From: a virus
Strand: one strand, 5' to 3'
Length of the DNA stretch: 20,289 nt
IMG/VR virus record: IMGVR_UViG_3300030060_005700
Coordinates: 1 to 20,289 of that record
Shown: piece by piece, positions 12,928 through 20,289 of the stretch
How positions within the stretch are numbered: the stretch's first letter is position 1
Layout of the letters: every line of letters begins with the position of its first letter
Translations under genes and position numbers: made by a program
Notes under the pieces: model-generated
Seen by the model: the letters and a program-made list of their open reading frames with translations, nothing else
What the model was told of the DNA's origin: nothing
Databases searched by the model: none

Positions 12928-14526
12928 ATGGCTACTACTGGCTCAATTTTTGATACTGAGGCCAATCGAATCGAAGAGGTTCTCAGTAAACAAATCGACA
13001 CCATGCTTCCTACTATGGACCCAGCATGGCGAGATACTGTTATCACATCACAAGGTGTTGGATCACCTAGTGAATTTTCTAAGGATCTTCAAGTCAACAA
13101 ACTCTTCCGTGGCGGTGTCACGGGTGTAATTGATGGCGGTGGACCTGCTGGCGACTGGTCAATTTACGGAACCGCTGGTTCTACACTTGGCAAGAAGCTG
13201 CGACTTGATGGAACTGCTGCTGCATTCCCTGATGCTCTCGAAGGTGCAAAGCAAGCAACTTATAAGATGACAGTTCCAATGAAGGCACTGCATACTAACC
13301 TTGCTCTTTCACTTGCTGAAATGCAAATGGATGCTACTCCTGCTGTTGTAGATCAAGTTATTGCTCCTACACTTCAAGGTTTCGCACAGAACCTTTCGCA
13401 CACTCTTTGTAACTACTGGTACGTAAGCCAGAACGATAGTTACATGCTTGATGAAGTAGTAAGTAGATCAGCTCCTGATGATACTGATGCTCCCGGTGGT
13501 ACTAATCCAGCGTCTGCATTTGTATCAAGTGTTATTACCCTTAAAGGTAAGTTGACTGATCGATTTAATGTTGGTCAACGTGTCGATGTTGTGTCAGCAA
13601 ATGGTGGTGATCGTCGTAACTCCGCTGGTGATGATGCAACAGGTACTCGTATTAACTGCTGGGTTAATGCCGTTGATGATATCAAGGGTACAGTTGAGCT
13701 TATCAGTGATGACAATGCTAGTTATAACGGTGACACTAGCTGGATGATCGACATTGCTGCAACCGATAGAATCGTTCTTGCTAACAGTGGTCTTCCTCAA
13801 GCCGGTGCTGCTGCTTCAGCTTATAGCGGTATTGCTGGTATTAACTCATGGCTTAAGGGTGGCGACGGAAACGGTTCTACCGTTAATAACGCTAACACTC
13901 TTCTTGGTACTGAGTCAATTACTGGTGCTGCAATTAATGTTAATGATCACCCTGAATTTAAATCATTCTTCAAGGGTTCTGTAGGTGCATTAACTGAAGG
14001 CAAACTCCGTAAGTATGTTCGACGTTTCCATGCTGCTAAGGGTAAGTATGGCATGTCAATGGACTGCTTGATTGCTAGTGACGGTGTTTGGCTGTCTTAC
14101 GAAGCACAGAAGGTTGGTCAATACATTATTGATCGAACTAATGGTCTTTCTAGCCTTAATTCACAAGGTTCAGAAGACGGCTTCAATTTCTACTTTGAAG
14201 GTCGTAACTATAAGGGTTACACTTCTAACTATGTAGATTCTGGTGTTGTTTACGGAATTAAGAAGTCTGGTAACAACTGGAAGCGATACGTTGCTCCTGA
14301 TTACTCCGGTCTTACTTCAATGGGTGAAGCTCCTTCACACGTACCATTCCGATTCGTTATGCCTGCACTTACCGGAACTAACTCCGCTAAGTTCCCACTT
14401 CTCGCCTCCGGCGCTGTTACCGAACAGGTACAAATGCCCGGTATGCTTCGTATGCAATTGATCCCAGATCAAGCTGCTGGTATGAAGCTCTCAGGTTGCG
14501 ATGTTGATGTAGAGTATGGCGACTGA
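12928..14526 (+). CDS. Major capsid protein
   Basis: 532 aa, presumably an HK97-fold shell protein. Assignment rests on position after the scaffold, the large size, a sequence rich in Gly/Ala/Asn/Ser typical of shell proteins, and recognisable segments such as KMTVPMKALHTNLALSLAEM (113-132) and FAQNLSHTLCNYWYVSQNDS (152-171). Residues about 200-288 look like a separate beta-rich insertion (FNVGQRVDVVS, VNAVDDIKGTVELIS, TDRIVLANSG), as seen in P22-like and related coats. The start ATG at 12928 follows GAGGTGA at about 5-6 nt. The gene is followed by a strong terminator, as expected for a highly expressed product. The coding region is visibly less AT-rich than the neighbouring small genes. Confidence 0.92.
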   Translation: MATTGSIFDTEANRIEEVLSKQIDTMLPTMDPAWRDTVITSQGVGSPSEFSKDLQVNKLFRGGVTGVIDGGGPAGDWSIYGTAGSTLGKKLRLDGTAAAFPDALEGAKQATYKMTVPMKALHTNLALSLAEMQMDATPAVVDQVIAPTLQGFAQNLSHTLCNYWYVSQNDSYMLDEVVSRSAPDDTDAPGGTNPASAFVSSVITLKGKLTDRFNVGQRVDVVSANGGDRRNSAGDDATGTRINCWVNAVDDIKGTVELISDDNASYNGDTSWMIDIAATDRIVLANSGLPQAGAAASAYSGIAGINSWLKGGDGNGSTVNNANTLLGTESITGAAINVNDHPEFKSFFKGSVGALTEGKLRKYVRRFHAAKGKYGMSMDCLIASDGVWLSYEAQKVGQYIIDRTNGLSSLNSQGSEDGFNFYFEGRNYKGYTSNYVDSGVVYGIKKSGNNWKRYVAPDYSGLTSMGEAPSHVPFRFVMPALTGTNSAKFPLLASGAVTEQVQMPGMLRMQLIPDQAAGMKLSGCDVDVEYGD

Positions 14527-14542
14527 TTTTAATAACTAGGTT

Positions 14543-14575
14543 AAGGGGGGGCATTAGTCCCCCCTTGCCTTTTTT
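14543..14575 (+). terminator. Intrinsic terminator after the major capsid gene
   Basis: AAGGGGGG (14543-14550) pairs with CCCCCCTT (14559-14566), an 8-bp stem with an 8-nt loop (one extra G allows slippage). It is followed by GCC and then six T residues (14570-14575). It starts 17 nt after the capsid stop codon. It probably ends most capsid transcripts, with readthrough supplying the following genes at lower level. Confidence 0.85.
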
Positions 14576-14593
14576 ATTAGCGGATGGCTCTTG

Positions 14594-14890
14594 ATGAAAA
14601 AGAAAAACCCACTCAAATCTATACCTAGAGGGAAAAAAGGAGCGATGAAAGGTTGCAGCCTCAAGAGTGGTTGTAAATCTAAAAAGGGCGGATTGACGGC
14701 AAAGGGCCGTAGGATGATTAATAGGAAAACAGGTTCAAAGTTAAAGGCTCCTCAGCCCGGCGGTGGACCTCGGAAGAGATCGTTCTGTGCTAGAAACAAA
14801 GGGCAGATTAAAAAGTTTAACATTGACTGCCGCAAGACACCTAAGAAAAGAGCTTGTCTTGCTCGTAGACGATGGAAATGTACAAACTAA
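14594..14890 (+). CDS. Small very basic Cys-containing protein (98 aa), DUF6321-like
   Basis: 98 aa from ATG 14594, with a GGAT-type site about 9-10 nt upstream. A TTG at 14591 is in frame but unlikely. It is extremely rich in Lys/Arg/Gly, with six Cys (21, 27, 65, 79, 88, 96). The blocks KGGLTAKGRR (31-40) and LKAPQPGGGPRKRSFCAR (50-67) match a small basic protein widespread in marine phages (DUF6321-like, from memory). It could bind DNA or RNA, or sit inside the virion, and the Cys could bind zinc. The function is not established. It lies between the capsid terminator and the sigma-like gene. Confidence 0.85.
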   Translation: MKKKNPLKSIPRGKKGAMKGCSLKSGCKSKKGGLTAKGRRMINRKTGSKLKAPQPGGGPRKRSFCARNKGQIKKFNIDCRKTPKKRACLARRRWKCTN

Positions 14891-14905
14891 TGCCCGAGGT
14901 TTTCT

Positions 14906-15448
14906 TTGGAAGAACGAAGCTACAGCAAAGATATAAATGACCATTTAGGTTATTTAAGGCAGTGGACTTCTTCAATGCAAAAGGGAGGTTTCTTCTCCCT
15001 GTGGGAACACGACGAACTTTATAACCAAGCCTACTTAACGGCTTCAACGCTTTTAAATAAGAATTACGATCCAGAAAAGGGGACCGTGATTACTTATTTG
15101 AAAGCGTTTTTATGGCCTCGTGTTTTTTACGCATACGGTAAATACCACGGATGGCGTTATAGAAACTCTAAGTGGATAACACTAGAAACTTCTTATGCTT
15201 CTGCTTTTAATTTAGAAGAACCTTCATATGTAATTCCTGAAAAAGGTGAGCTTCCCCCTAACCTAACAGACGAAGAAATAGATATCATTCTTATGAGAGT
15301 GGGGGGAATGGGTTATCAGGAGATAGCCAACAATTTAGGGTATGCTTCTGGTACTACTATTTCATCTAGAATCAAAACTAGGATCTTTGACAAGTTTAAA
15401 AAGTCAGGACTCTTGGAGGAAAACAATGGATATCGAAATTATATTTGA
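14906..15448 (+). CDS. Sigma-70-like RNA polymerase factor, TTG start
   Basis: 180 aa. Residues about 35-85 (ELYNQAYLTASTLLNKNYDP, GTVITYLKAFLWPRVFYAY) resemble sigma region 2, with its 'DP-x-KGT-x-TYL-x-R' pattern. Residues 118-165 (LTDEEIDIILMRVGGMGYQE, IANNLGYASGTTISSRIKTR) resemble region 4 with a helix-turn-helix at 136-160. Such proteins redirect host RNA polymerase to particular promoters, here possibly late-gene promoters. The TTG at 14906 has GAGG 6 nt upstream, and the next in-frame Met would cut region 2. Its place inside the structural module rather than the early module is unusual. It might instead be a sigma-derived DNA-binding protein with another role. Confidence 0.7.
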   Translation: MEERSYSKDINDHLGYLRQWTSSMQKGGFFSLWEHDELYNQAYLTASTLLNKNYDPEKGTVITYLKAFLWPRVFYAYGKYHGWRYRNSKWITLETSYASAFNLEEPSYVIPEKGELPPNLTDEEIDIILMRVGGMGYQEIANNLGYASGTTISSRIKTRIFDKFKKSGLLEENNGYRNYI

Positions 15449-15983
15449 CCCTATTTACCATGCTCTAGATCTAGGGCTAGTTATAAATGAGAATCATGAG
15501 ATTCTTCCAGATGGCGAATGGGTTTCTTGGTGCAAACGAATCTCAGGTATTGACGATTTATTCGTATATCGACATAAAGAAGCAGGTACTTTTGTGCTTT
15601 CTAAATGGATTTACCACCCTAAGAAAGACGGTATAGGTATTGCGATGGAGCTAGAAGTTATGTCCGACCATCCAGATAAATATCCTATAGATCTCCCTTC
15701 TGCCCACTCAATGAGAAATAGATTGAAGTCTAACTCTGGTATGGCAGAAAGTATGAAAAAGAGCATTCGAGATAGAGCTAAGGCTAAAAGGCAACAAACT
15801 ATTGAAAATGCAGAAGAACGGCATCGAGTAGCAGATTGGTTACATCGAAAAGGGAATGTTAAAGAAGCTGCGGCTCTTCGTCAGAAAACCAATTGGAAGC
15901 CTGAAAATAGCCCTGAATTTGAACAGTTTAAACAAGATATTAAAAACAAGGCCAAAGGCCGTATCATTACAGGTGGTATATGA
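15426..15983 (+). CDS. Hypothetical protein (185 aa)
   Basis: 185 aa from ATG 15426, preceded by GGAGG at about 6-7 nt. An in-frame upstream start would add 28 unlikely residues within the sigma-like gene. It overlaps that gene by 23 nt. The N-terminal half is compact and aromatic (IIFDPIYHALDLGLVIN, DGEWVSWCKRISGIDDLFVY). The C-terminal half is a long basic/acidic helix (KKSIRDRAKAKRQQTIENAE) typical of coiled coils. No known family or motif is seen. Its operon partners suggest a virion or assembly role, unproven. Confidence 0.75.
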   Translation: MDIEIIFDPIYHALDLGLVINENHEILPDGEWVSWCKRISGIDDLFVYRHKEAGTFVLSKWIYHPKKDGIGIAMELEVMSDHPDKYPIDLPSAHSMRNRLKSNSGMAESMKKSIRDRAKAKRQQTIENAEERHRVADWLHRKGNVKEAAALRQKTNWKPENSPEFEQFKQDIKNKAKGRIITGGI

Positions 15984-16234
15984 ACCCGCTACTTAAAATG
16001 CTTCAAGCTGCTCGTGGAGCAAACATTCCTCGCCCCTTACGATCTAGGGCGTTTAAGGATATTCGTGGTGCAGGCAAAGGATTTTCTAAAGGTAACTTTA
16101 CGATGTCCCAAATGGCCGAAGACGAGCTTGATAAAATTCTTGATCTAATGAATACCAGTAGATACGATAACCCTTACATTGATGATCTTCTTGATGAAGT
16201 CATTAAAATGTATAAACGTGGAGGCGGTCGATAA
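15980..16234 (+). CDS. Hypothetical protein (84 aa)
   Basis: 84 aa. The start ATG at 15980 has AGGTGG 4-5 nt upstream and overlaps the preceding stop by 4 nt; its own stop overlaps the next ATG by 1 nt. The N-terminal half is basic with Gly/Phe (RSRAFKDIRGAGKGF). The C-terminal half is an acidic helix (EDELDKILDLMNTS, IDDLLDEVIKMYKRG). This could be a small structural or packaging accessory protein. No family is recognised. Confidence 0.7.
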   Translation: MNPLLKMLQAARGANIPRPLRSRAFKDIRGAGKGFSKGNFTMSQMAEDELDKILDLMNTSRYDNPYIDDLLDEVIKMYKRGGGR

Positions 16235-17148
16235 TGCACTCTAATCAATCATTCTTATATACTTGTCTTGAGCGTGTTCGAGGTTATCTTGATGACCCTG
16301 ACTTCGATGCTAAGTACGACAACAACTTTTTAATCCGGCACATCATTAGTCCTTGCATGACTGATGTTTGGGCTAGGATTAATATGAACTTAGATAATCC
16401 TGTAGTTCTTCGTCATGATATTGCTATCGACAAGGATACCGAATACTACATTCTTCCCCCCAGTATTGGTGAAGTATGGAGAGTTGCCGCAAGAGACTCC
16501 AAAGGTAGAATTATAAATGAGCTTATGCCTCGTAATGAGTTTCATCCTCAAGGTGTAGGTTTTGCAATCGAAGGTAATTGCCTTCGCGTTGATCCTAAAG
16601 TCCCGACTAAAACATACACTCTTTACTATGTTCCAAGCGGTGATGTTAGACCTCACTATGGAACAACTGCTTCTGATGCAGGTCTTGCAGGCGATAAGAA
16701 AACATTTACCTTAACTACAAGTCCTACAGTTGGTGATCTTGACAGAAGAGATAACTCTTATGCAGGACAGATTCTTAGGATTATTCCTACGAGCGGCAAG
16801 ATTGAAGAACGTGTAATTGAAACGCATACTGTTGCTGACAATGGAACCGCAACGGTTGTTACACGACTTCCGTTTGCTAAAGCTCATGGCAATCAAGTTG
16901 TTTATGAAATAGCTCCTATTGGTATGCAGTCTCTTTACGAAGCTATATCTGCTGCCGCATCTCTTAAGTTAGGTGCTTATCGAAAGATAACTGCTGCTCA
17001 CCACCAGATGATTACTCAGCAGTACCGCTCCGCAATTAAAACTGCAACCGATAATCTTGCTAATATGCAATTGCGTACAGGTAAGTACTTTGATAAGAAG
17101 ACTACCGACAACCCTGCATATGGTGAAATTGGATTTGTCTTTAGATAG
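16234..17148 (+). CDS. Candidate head-tail adaptor (connector) protein
   Basis: 304 aa. The N-terminal part (CLERVRGYLDDPDFDAKYDN) and a helical bundle around IISPCMTDVWARI are like podovirus adaptor/head-completion proteins that bind under the portal. The middle is beta-rich (TKTYTLYYVPSGDVRPHYG, TFTLTTSPTV). The C-terminal part returns to helices (SLYEAISAAASLKLGAY, HHQMITQQYRSAIKTATDNL), matching the two-part fold of these adaptors. Position after the capsid module and before candidate tail genes supports this. The exact family is not determined. The ATG is at 16234 with GGAGG about 10 nt upstream. Confidence 0.65.
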   Translation: MHSNQSFLYTCLERVRGYLDDPDFDAKYDNNFLIRHIISPCMTDVWARINMNLDNPVVLRHDIAIDKDTEYYILPPSIGEVWRVAARDSKGRIINELMPRNEFHPQGVGFAIEGNCLRVDPKVPTKTYTLYYVPSGDVRPHYGTTASDAGLAGDKKTFTLTTSPTVGDLDRRDNSYAGQILRIIPTSGKIEERVIETHTVADNGTATVVTRLPFAKAHGNQVVYEIAPIGMQSLYEAISAAASLKLGAYRKITAAHHQMITQQYRSAIKTATDNLANMQLRTGKYFDKKTTDNPAYGEIGFVFR

Positions 17149-17157
17149 GATTAATTA

Positions 17158-17985
17158 ATGGAAAGTACATATTCAGAACCTATCTCAAGAAGATACATTA
17201 CTCCTGAAAACGCAAGAGGGTTTGGGCAGAGCATGTTCTTGGGGGGGACTCTTAAACGAGAAGTTCAATTAAGGTCTACTAATCAAGATGCTTGGAGTTC
17301 TAGTAGAACAAATAATCAATTACCCTTGTTCACTTTTGATGATATAGGTGATTGGACTCCTCCAGCTACCAATGTGTTTATTACTACTGATGGAGGTGGC
17401 GGATCCGGTAACGATCAAACAGCAAGAGTTATAGGCACTAGCCCTATCTCTGTTGCTACAACTGGAACAAGTACAGTTAATGGAGTAACGACAACAGACT
17501 ACACGGCAAGTCTTTCTGTTGATCCAACTGATTGGGGTGATAATTACAATACTGTTTTTAATACGATTGTCTCAGCCCAACAAGTGCCTTTATTGCTTTC
17601 TCCTCTTTCCACAACAAACTTTGGAGTTAATTTAGTAGACTCTGCAAACAATGTAGATGTTCGCGGTCCTATTGTTTATAAGAGATATAGAGTTTCAGTT
17701 TTAACTCCTCAACTTAGGGATGGTGTTAGAGAATGGCTTTTGCCTTCTAGTCCAGATGCTTATCTTTTAGATTTAGGTCACAAACTTCCTATGGACGTTA
17801 AAAGTGATGGGGGCGTTACCCGAACAAGATTAACTCATAATAGCGGTTGGGAAGAAACCGGAGATGATGCAGAAATTCCAACTATTGTAATGGGTCAAAA
17901 AGTAAGTGTTTGGGATGTATCAGGATCACTTGATTATTACATTGCAGTAATTCCCGTAAGGCTATCTGTGGAATGTAGTTCCTAA
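17158..17985 (+). CDS. Probable virion/tail protein (275 aa)
   Basis: 275 aa, no recognised family. It is rich in Thr, Ser, Asn, Gly and Asp with alternating beta patterns (SPISVATTGTSTVNGVTTTDY, shortened), typical of virion surface proteins. A small Gly-rich linker (TTDGGGGSGND, about 77-87) may separate an N-terminal attachment part from a beta-rich C-terminal part ending IAVIPVRLSVECSS. The stop shares one base with the next ATG (17985), so expression is coupled to the Cys-rich protein. A tail or decoration role is an inference from composition and position. Confidence 0.65.
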   Translation: MESTYSEPISRRYITPENARGFGQSMFLGGTLKREVQLRSTNQDAWSSSRTNNQLPLFTFDDIGDWTPPATNVFITTDGGGGSGNDQTARVIGTSPISVATTGTSTVNGVTTTDYTASLSVDPTDWGDNYNTVFNTIVSAQQVPLLLSPLSTTNFGVNLVDSANNVDVRGPIVYKRYRVSVLTPQLRDGVREWLLPSSPDAYLLDLGHKLPMDVKSDGGVTRTRLTHNSGWEETGDDAEIPTIVMGQKVSVWDVSGSLDYYIAVIPVRLSVECSS

Positions 17986-19574
17986 TGGCTATTATTAGTT
18001 CAGGATGCTGTTGCCAAGGAGACGGTACAGGATGTCCCGGTTTTACACATTGGATTTTATATCCTACTTGTAGAACAGATAACGGTAACGAATCAAGTGC
18101 ATCTTGCAAAAAAGTTTCTTATACAGTTGCTTCAAATGCTGGTTGGCAAGAAGGGGATTTAATAGGGGTTTATGCTGTTTCTGGAACTTCATTACTTTAT
18201 TTAAAAGAATGCTACAACCTTACTTGTGCAGCAGATACTCCTCCAGCAGAATGTTCCGCAGGAAACTCAGTGGATCCTTCATGCCAAGATCCTGATGAAA
18301 CATACCCTCAAGATTGTGTTGACGTAAGTAATTTATTTGCATACCGAAGACTTGGAACTTCGACTACAGGCTGTAATGTTTGTTGCAATGGAGACTCTCC
18401 CTGTGGGGGGTCTATAGATGACGATATTCCTAGTACATCTGCTAGTGATGGTCGATGGGGTGGAGGATTTGCTGATGGCACATGGCCTTGCGATGCAGAA
18501 TTTAAGTATTGCGTAGGAATCCATCAAAATAACATAGGTGGAAATAATGCTACTAATCCTACTGACTCTAAATGTTTAAGCGTTTCAGATGTTTCTGCTG
18601 CGGTAACTAATGGTGCAGTTGCTCCTCAAACATCATTAAGTATTAGTTCGGCAACCTATAAAGTAGATACAGGTGCAAATGTTTCAGTATCAGCTCCTTT
18701 AATAACTTGGGAAAATGATGGAGCTTTATACCTACGCTTTAGATTAAAAGTTACTTGGAGTGAAGGAAGCTACTCTCCTTCATCAGATTGTTGTAAGACT
18801 GGAATTAATTGTTCTACTGTTGATAATTGTTGTCCTTGCGGCAATAGTTCAAATCCATTAGGAACATTTTGTCAATGCTCTACAGATACTCCAGATCCTA
18901 GCTGCGGTGTATTAGGAGGACTTCAAATATTAAATTGTTGCTTTGATACTACTAGCTGTACAACTTATGATTTTTGTAGCCCTAAAGCAGGTCATTCATG
19001 TACTCTTGGAGATGTATTACATCAACCGGGGCTACCTATTGGTGGATGTTGTGATGGTCCTTTTAGTGGCGACACTACATTTCAAAATATTGTTTTTTTT
19101 AGGACTTTAAAAATTTACGTAGATGAAGGCTCTCCAAACGATACTAATGGATTTTTAAAAGCTAGAACCTTTAATCCTAGCGGTAATGAGTGGAGAGATA
19201 ATGATCACTGGCATTTTCCTCCAAATGATGCAGGAGCATACAACGAGCCTTTAGTAGATCCAAATCTTAACATCTACGATTTACAACCCTGTTCAGCTAT
19301 GCGTCCAGTTGCTACTCTTAAAACAATTCCTAAAAATCCTTCTAACTGCTCAGGTGGTTGTAATAACTTTGCTGGCACTTATACTTATGATGAATACTTT
19401 GTATCTCCAGATGAACATTGCCATTTTGCAAGATATAGAGCGGATGATTTGACCCCTTTTAAACCGGGAAGCTCTAGTAGTTGCGGGGGATGTTCTAATG
19501 GAACTGTAGATCCTACAAAATTTCATCGTATTAGATATACATTTACAATAGGTACAACAGGAGAACAATGGTGA
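17985..19574 (+). CDS. Exceptionally cysteine-rich probable virion protein (529 aa)
   Basis: 529 aa with 40 Cys (about 7.6%), counted by eye. Cys clusters occur at the N-terminus (SGCCCQGDGTGCPG), near residue 130 (GCNVCCNGDSPCGG), between about 270 and 350 (SDCCKTGINC, NCCPCGNSS, NCCFDTTSC, IGGCCDGPF) and near the end (SSCGGCSNG). Between clusters are beta-patterned, Thr/Asn/Gly-rich stretches typical of fibre or surface proteins. There is no signal peptide or membrane span. The Cys spacing is irregular, so it is neither a metallothionein nor a tandem zinc finger. A disulphide-stabilised tail or receptor-binding protein formed after lysis is possible; metal binding is the alternative. It sits between the 275-aa protein and a zinc-ribbon protein, both coupled by overlap. 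Confidence 0.75.
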   Translation: MAIISSGCCCQGDGTGCPGFTHWILYPTCRTDNGNESSASCKKVSYTVASNAGWQEGDLIGVYAVSGTSLLYLKECYNLTCAADTPPAECSAGNSVDPSCQDPDETYPQDCVDVSNLFAYRRLGTSTTGCNVCCNGDSPCGGSIDDDIPSTSASDGRWGGGFADGTWPCDAEFKYCVGIHQNNIGGNNATNPTDSKCLSVSDVSAAVTNGAVAPQTSLSISSATYKVDTGANVSVSAPLITWENDGALYLRFRLKVTWSEGSYSPSSDCCKTGINCSTVDNCCPCGNSSNPLGTFCQCSTDTPDPSCGVLGGLQILNCCFDTTSCTTYDFCSPKAGHSCTLGDVLHQPGLPIGGCCDGPFSGDTTFQNIVFFRTLKIYVDEGSPNDTNGFLKARTFNPSGNEWRDNDHWHFPPNDAGAYNEPLVDPNLNIYDLQPCSAMRPVATLKTIPKNPSNCSGGCNNFAGTYTYDEYFVSPDEHCHFARYRADDLTPFKPGSSSSCGGCSNGTVDPTKFHRIRYTFTIGTTGEQW

Positions 19575-20011
19575 AACCTAAAGAAGCAACTATTATTAAT
19601 CCTTCTGATACCCCAGAATCTCATAGTGTCCCTGAAAAATCACTAATGACTTCTATAGAACAGACTTACGATGAAAAACCTGAAATGACCGCAGAAAATA
19701 TCATGGCTTATGCAAAGGCTAAAACTTCTTTATTGATAGAGGGGCAAGTATCTAGGAAGGTATATAAAGAACGTAAATCAATTTGTTTTTCTTGTCCCAA
19801 CAGGGCGGAATCTCCTGATGACCCTTTAGGGTATTGCACTTCCTGTGGGTGCGGAAGAAACCCCAAGGCTAGATTAACTGTTAAGCTAAACATGCCAAAG
19901 GTGTCCTGTCCAATAGATAAGTGGGGGGAATCAAAAGGCGTACAAAGAAACCCGATTAATAGAATGAAACTTTGGCTAGGTAAAAAACTTATAGGTATCC
20001 CAAATGACTGA
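19568..20011 (+). CDS. Zinc-ribbon-type protein (147 aa)
   Basis: 147 aa with a polar N-terminal half (Pro/Glu/Ser-rich) and a C-terminal Cys module: CFSC (73-76), CTSCGC (90-95) and SCPIDKWG (113-120). The order CxxC, CxxCxC, CP-x2-KW matches a small phage and bacterial zinc-binding protein type often found in structural regions of marine phages. Zinc ligands would be C73, C76, C90/C93/C95 and C114. The function is unknown; candidates are tail assembly or a chaperone/thiol role for the adjacent Cys-rich protein. The start ATG at 19568 follows AGGAG about 4 nt upstream, inside the preceding gene's end. Confidence 0.75.
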   Translation: MVKPKEATIINPSDTPESHSVPEKSLMTSIEQTYDEKPEMTAENIMAYAKAKTSLLIEGQVSRKVYKERKSICFSCPNRAESPDDPLGYCTSCGCGRNPKARLTVKLNMPKVSCPIDKWGESKGVQRNPINRMKLWLGKKLIGIPND

Positions 20012-20289
20012 ACGAAATAAAAGATGGATTTACTCTACAGTTGAAGCCTCTGAAAATAAGAGCGTTGACCGCTCTGGTCTTTCAGGCAAAGACATTGCTA
20101 ACCAAGTTGTAGGTATTGATGGTTCTGTTAAATACGGAATGCGCCCTAGTAGTGGTTTCCGTTTATATAGGGAACTAAATATAACTCAAGACTTTAATAG
20201 CACTGTAGGTTATACCCATACAAAAACCTCTACTGTAACAGACTTCTTTCCTGTTCAATTTCATATTTCTGAAGGCAACTTCGGTCAAG
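20004..20289 (+). CDS. Start of a virion/tail-module gene (cut by window edge)
   Basis: ATG 20004 opens a frame that runs to the window edge with no stop (95 codons visible). It overlaps the preceding gene by 8 nt. The visible part is hydrophilic and beta-patterned (RWIYSTVEASENKSVDRSG, YGMRPSSGFRLYRELNITQD). Nothing identifies the family, but the composition suits a tail or virion structural protein. The function cannot be decided from the N-terminus alone. Confidence 0.7.
   Translation, partial: MTERNKRWIYSTVEASENKSVDRSGLSGKDIANQVVGIDGSVKYGMRPSSGFRLYRELNITQDFNSTVGYTHTKTSTVTDFFPVQFHISEGNFGQ

Noticed and set aside
17985-19574. Metallothionein or tandem zinc-finger protein
   Set aside because: Far too long, Cys spacing irregular and lacking the regular CxC/CxxC arrays of those families.

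Overview
The window is part of the genome of a tailed double-stranded DNA bacteriophage (Caudoviricetes), most likely from an aquatic metagenome or an uncultured host. The diagnostic genes are a terminase large subunit, a portal protein, a candidate scaffold, a major capsid protein, a candidate head-tail adaptor and an SF3 (D5-like) replicative helicase. Base composition is about 40% G+C by eye. Genes are tightly packed and often overlap, with good Shine-Dalgarno sequences (AAGGA, GGAG) and some GTG or TTG starts. The portal and adaptor sizes suggest a short-tailed (podovirus-like) virion, but no tail gene here proves that. I see no integrase, DNA polymerase, RNA polymerase, tRNA gene or CRISPR array.

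Layout. Positions 1-59 hold the probable tail end of a plus-strand gene. Positions 145-5834 carry a leftward (minus-strand) early module. Read in the direction of transcription it contains the SF3 helicase, a 95-aa protein, a 69-aa protein, a 123-aa protein with a GTG start, an N4BP2-like P-loop kinase-type protein, a 196-aa protein with an SSB-like acidic C-terminal tip, a 172-aa protein, a 65-aa protein and an 85-aa DUF6117-like protein. Most longer gaps in this module hold a strong hairpin, but only the one at 3553-3584 has a proper terminator T-tract. A 556-bp non-coding stretch (3881-4436) lies just downstream of the helicase gene. It contains eleven GGTAC/GTACC elements, including two inverted sets of tandem 9-mers flanking an AT-rich palindrome, and is my candidate replication origin.

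Positions 5856-20289 carry the rightward (plus-strand) late module. It contains two proteins of unknown role, a candidate small terminase whose gene overlaps another reading frame by 239 nt, the large terminase, a small linker gene, portal, scaffold and major capsid protein. A strong intrinsic terminator follows the capsid gene. Next come a small basic Cys-containing protein, a sigma-factor-like protein, two hypothetical proteins, the head-tail adaptor, a probable virion protein, an exceptionally cysteine-rich 529-aa protein, a zinc-ribbon protein and the start of a further protein cut by the window edge. The two modules diverge from a 21-bp gap at 5835-5855 that holds only two back-to-back ribosome binding sites, so the promoters must lie inside the opposing coding regions.

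The observations most worth following up are the iteron-like origin candidate, the Cys-rich virion-module protein, the sigma-like protein inside the structural module, the long out-of-frame overlap before the terminase, and a strong excess of the octamer GTGGGGGG, mostly on the plus strand.
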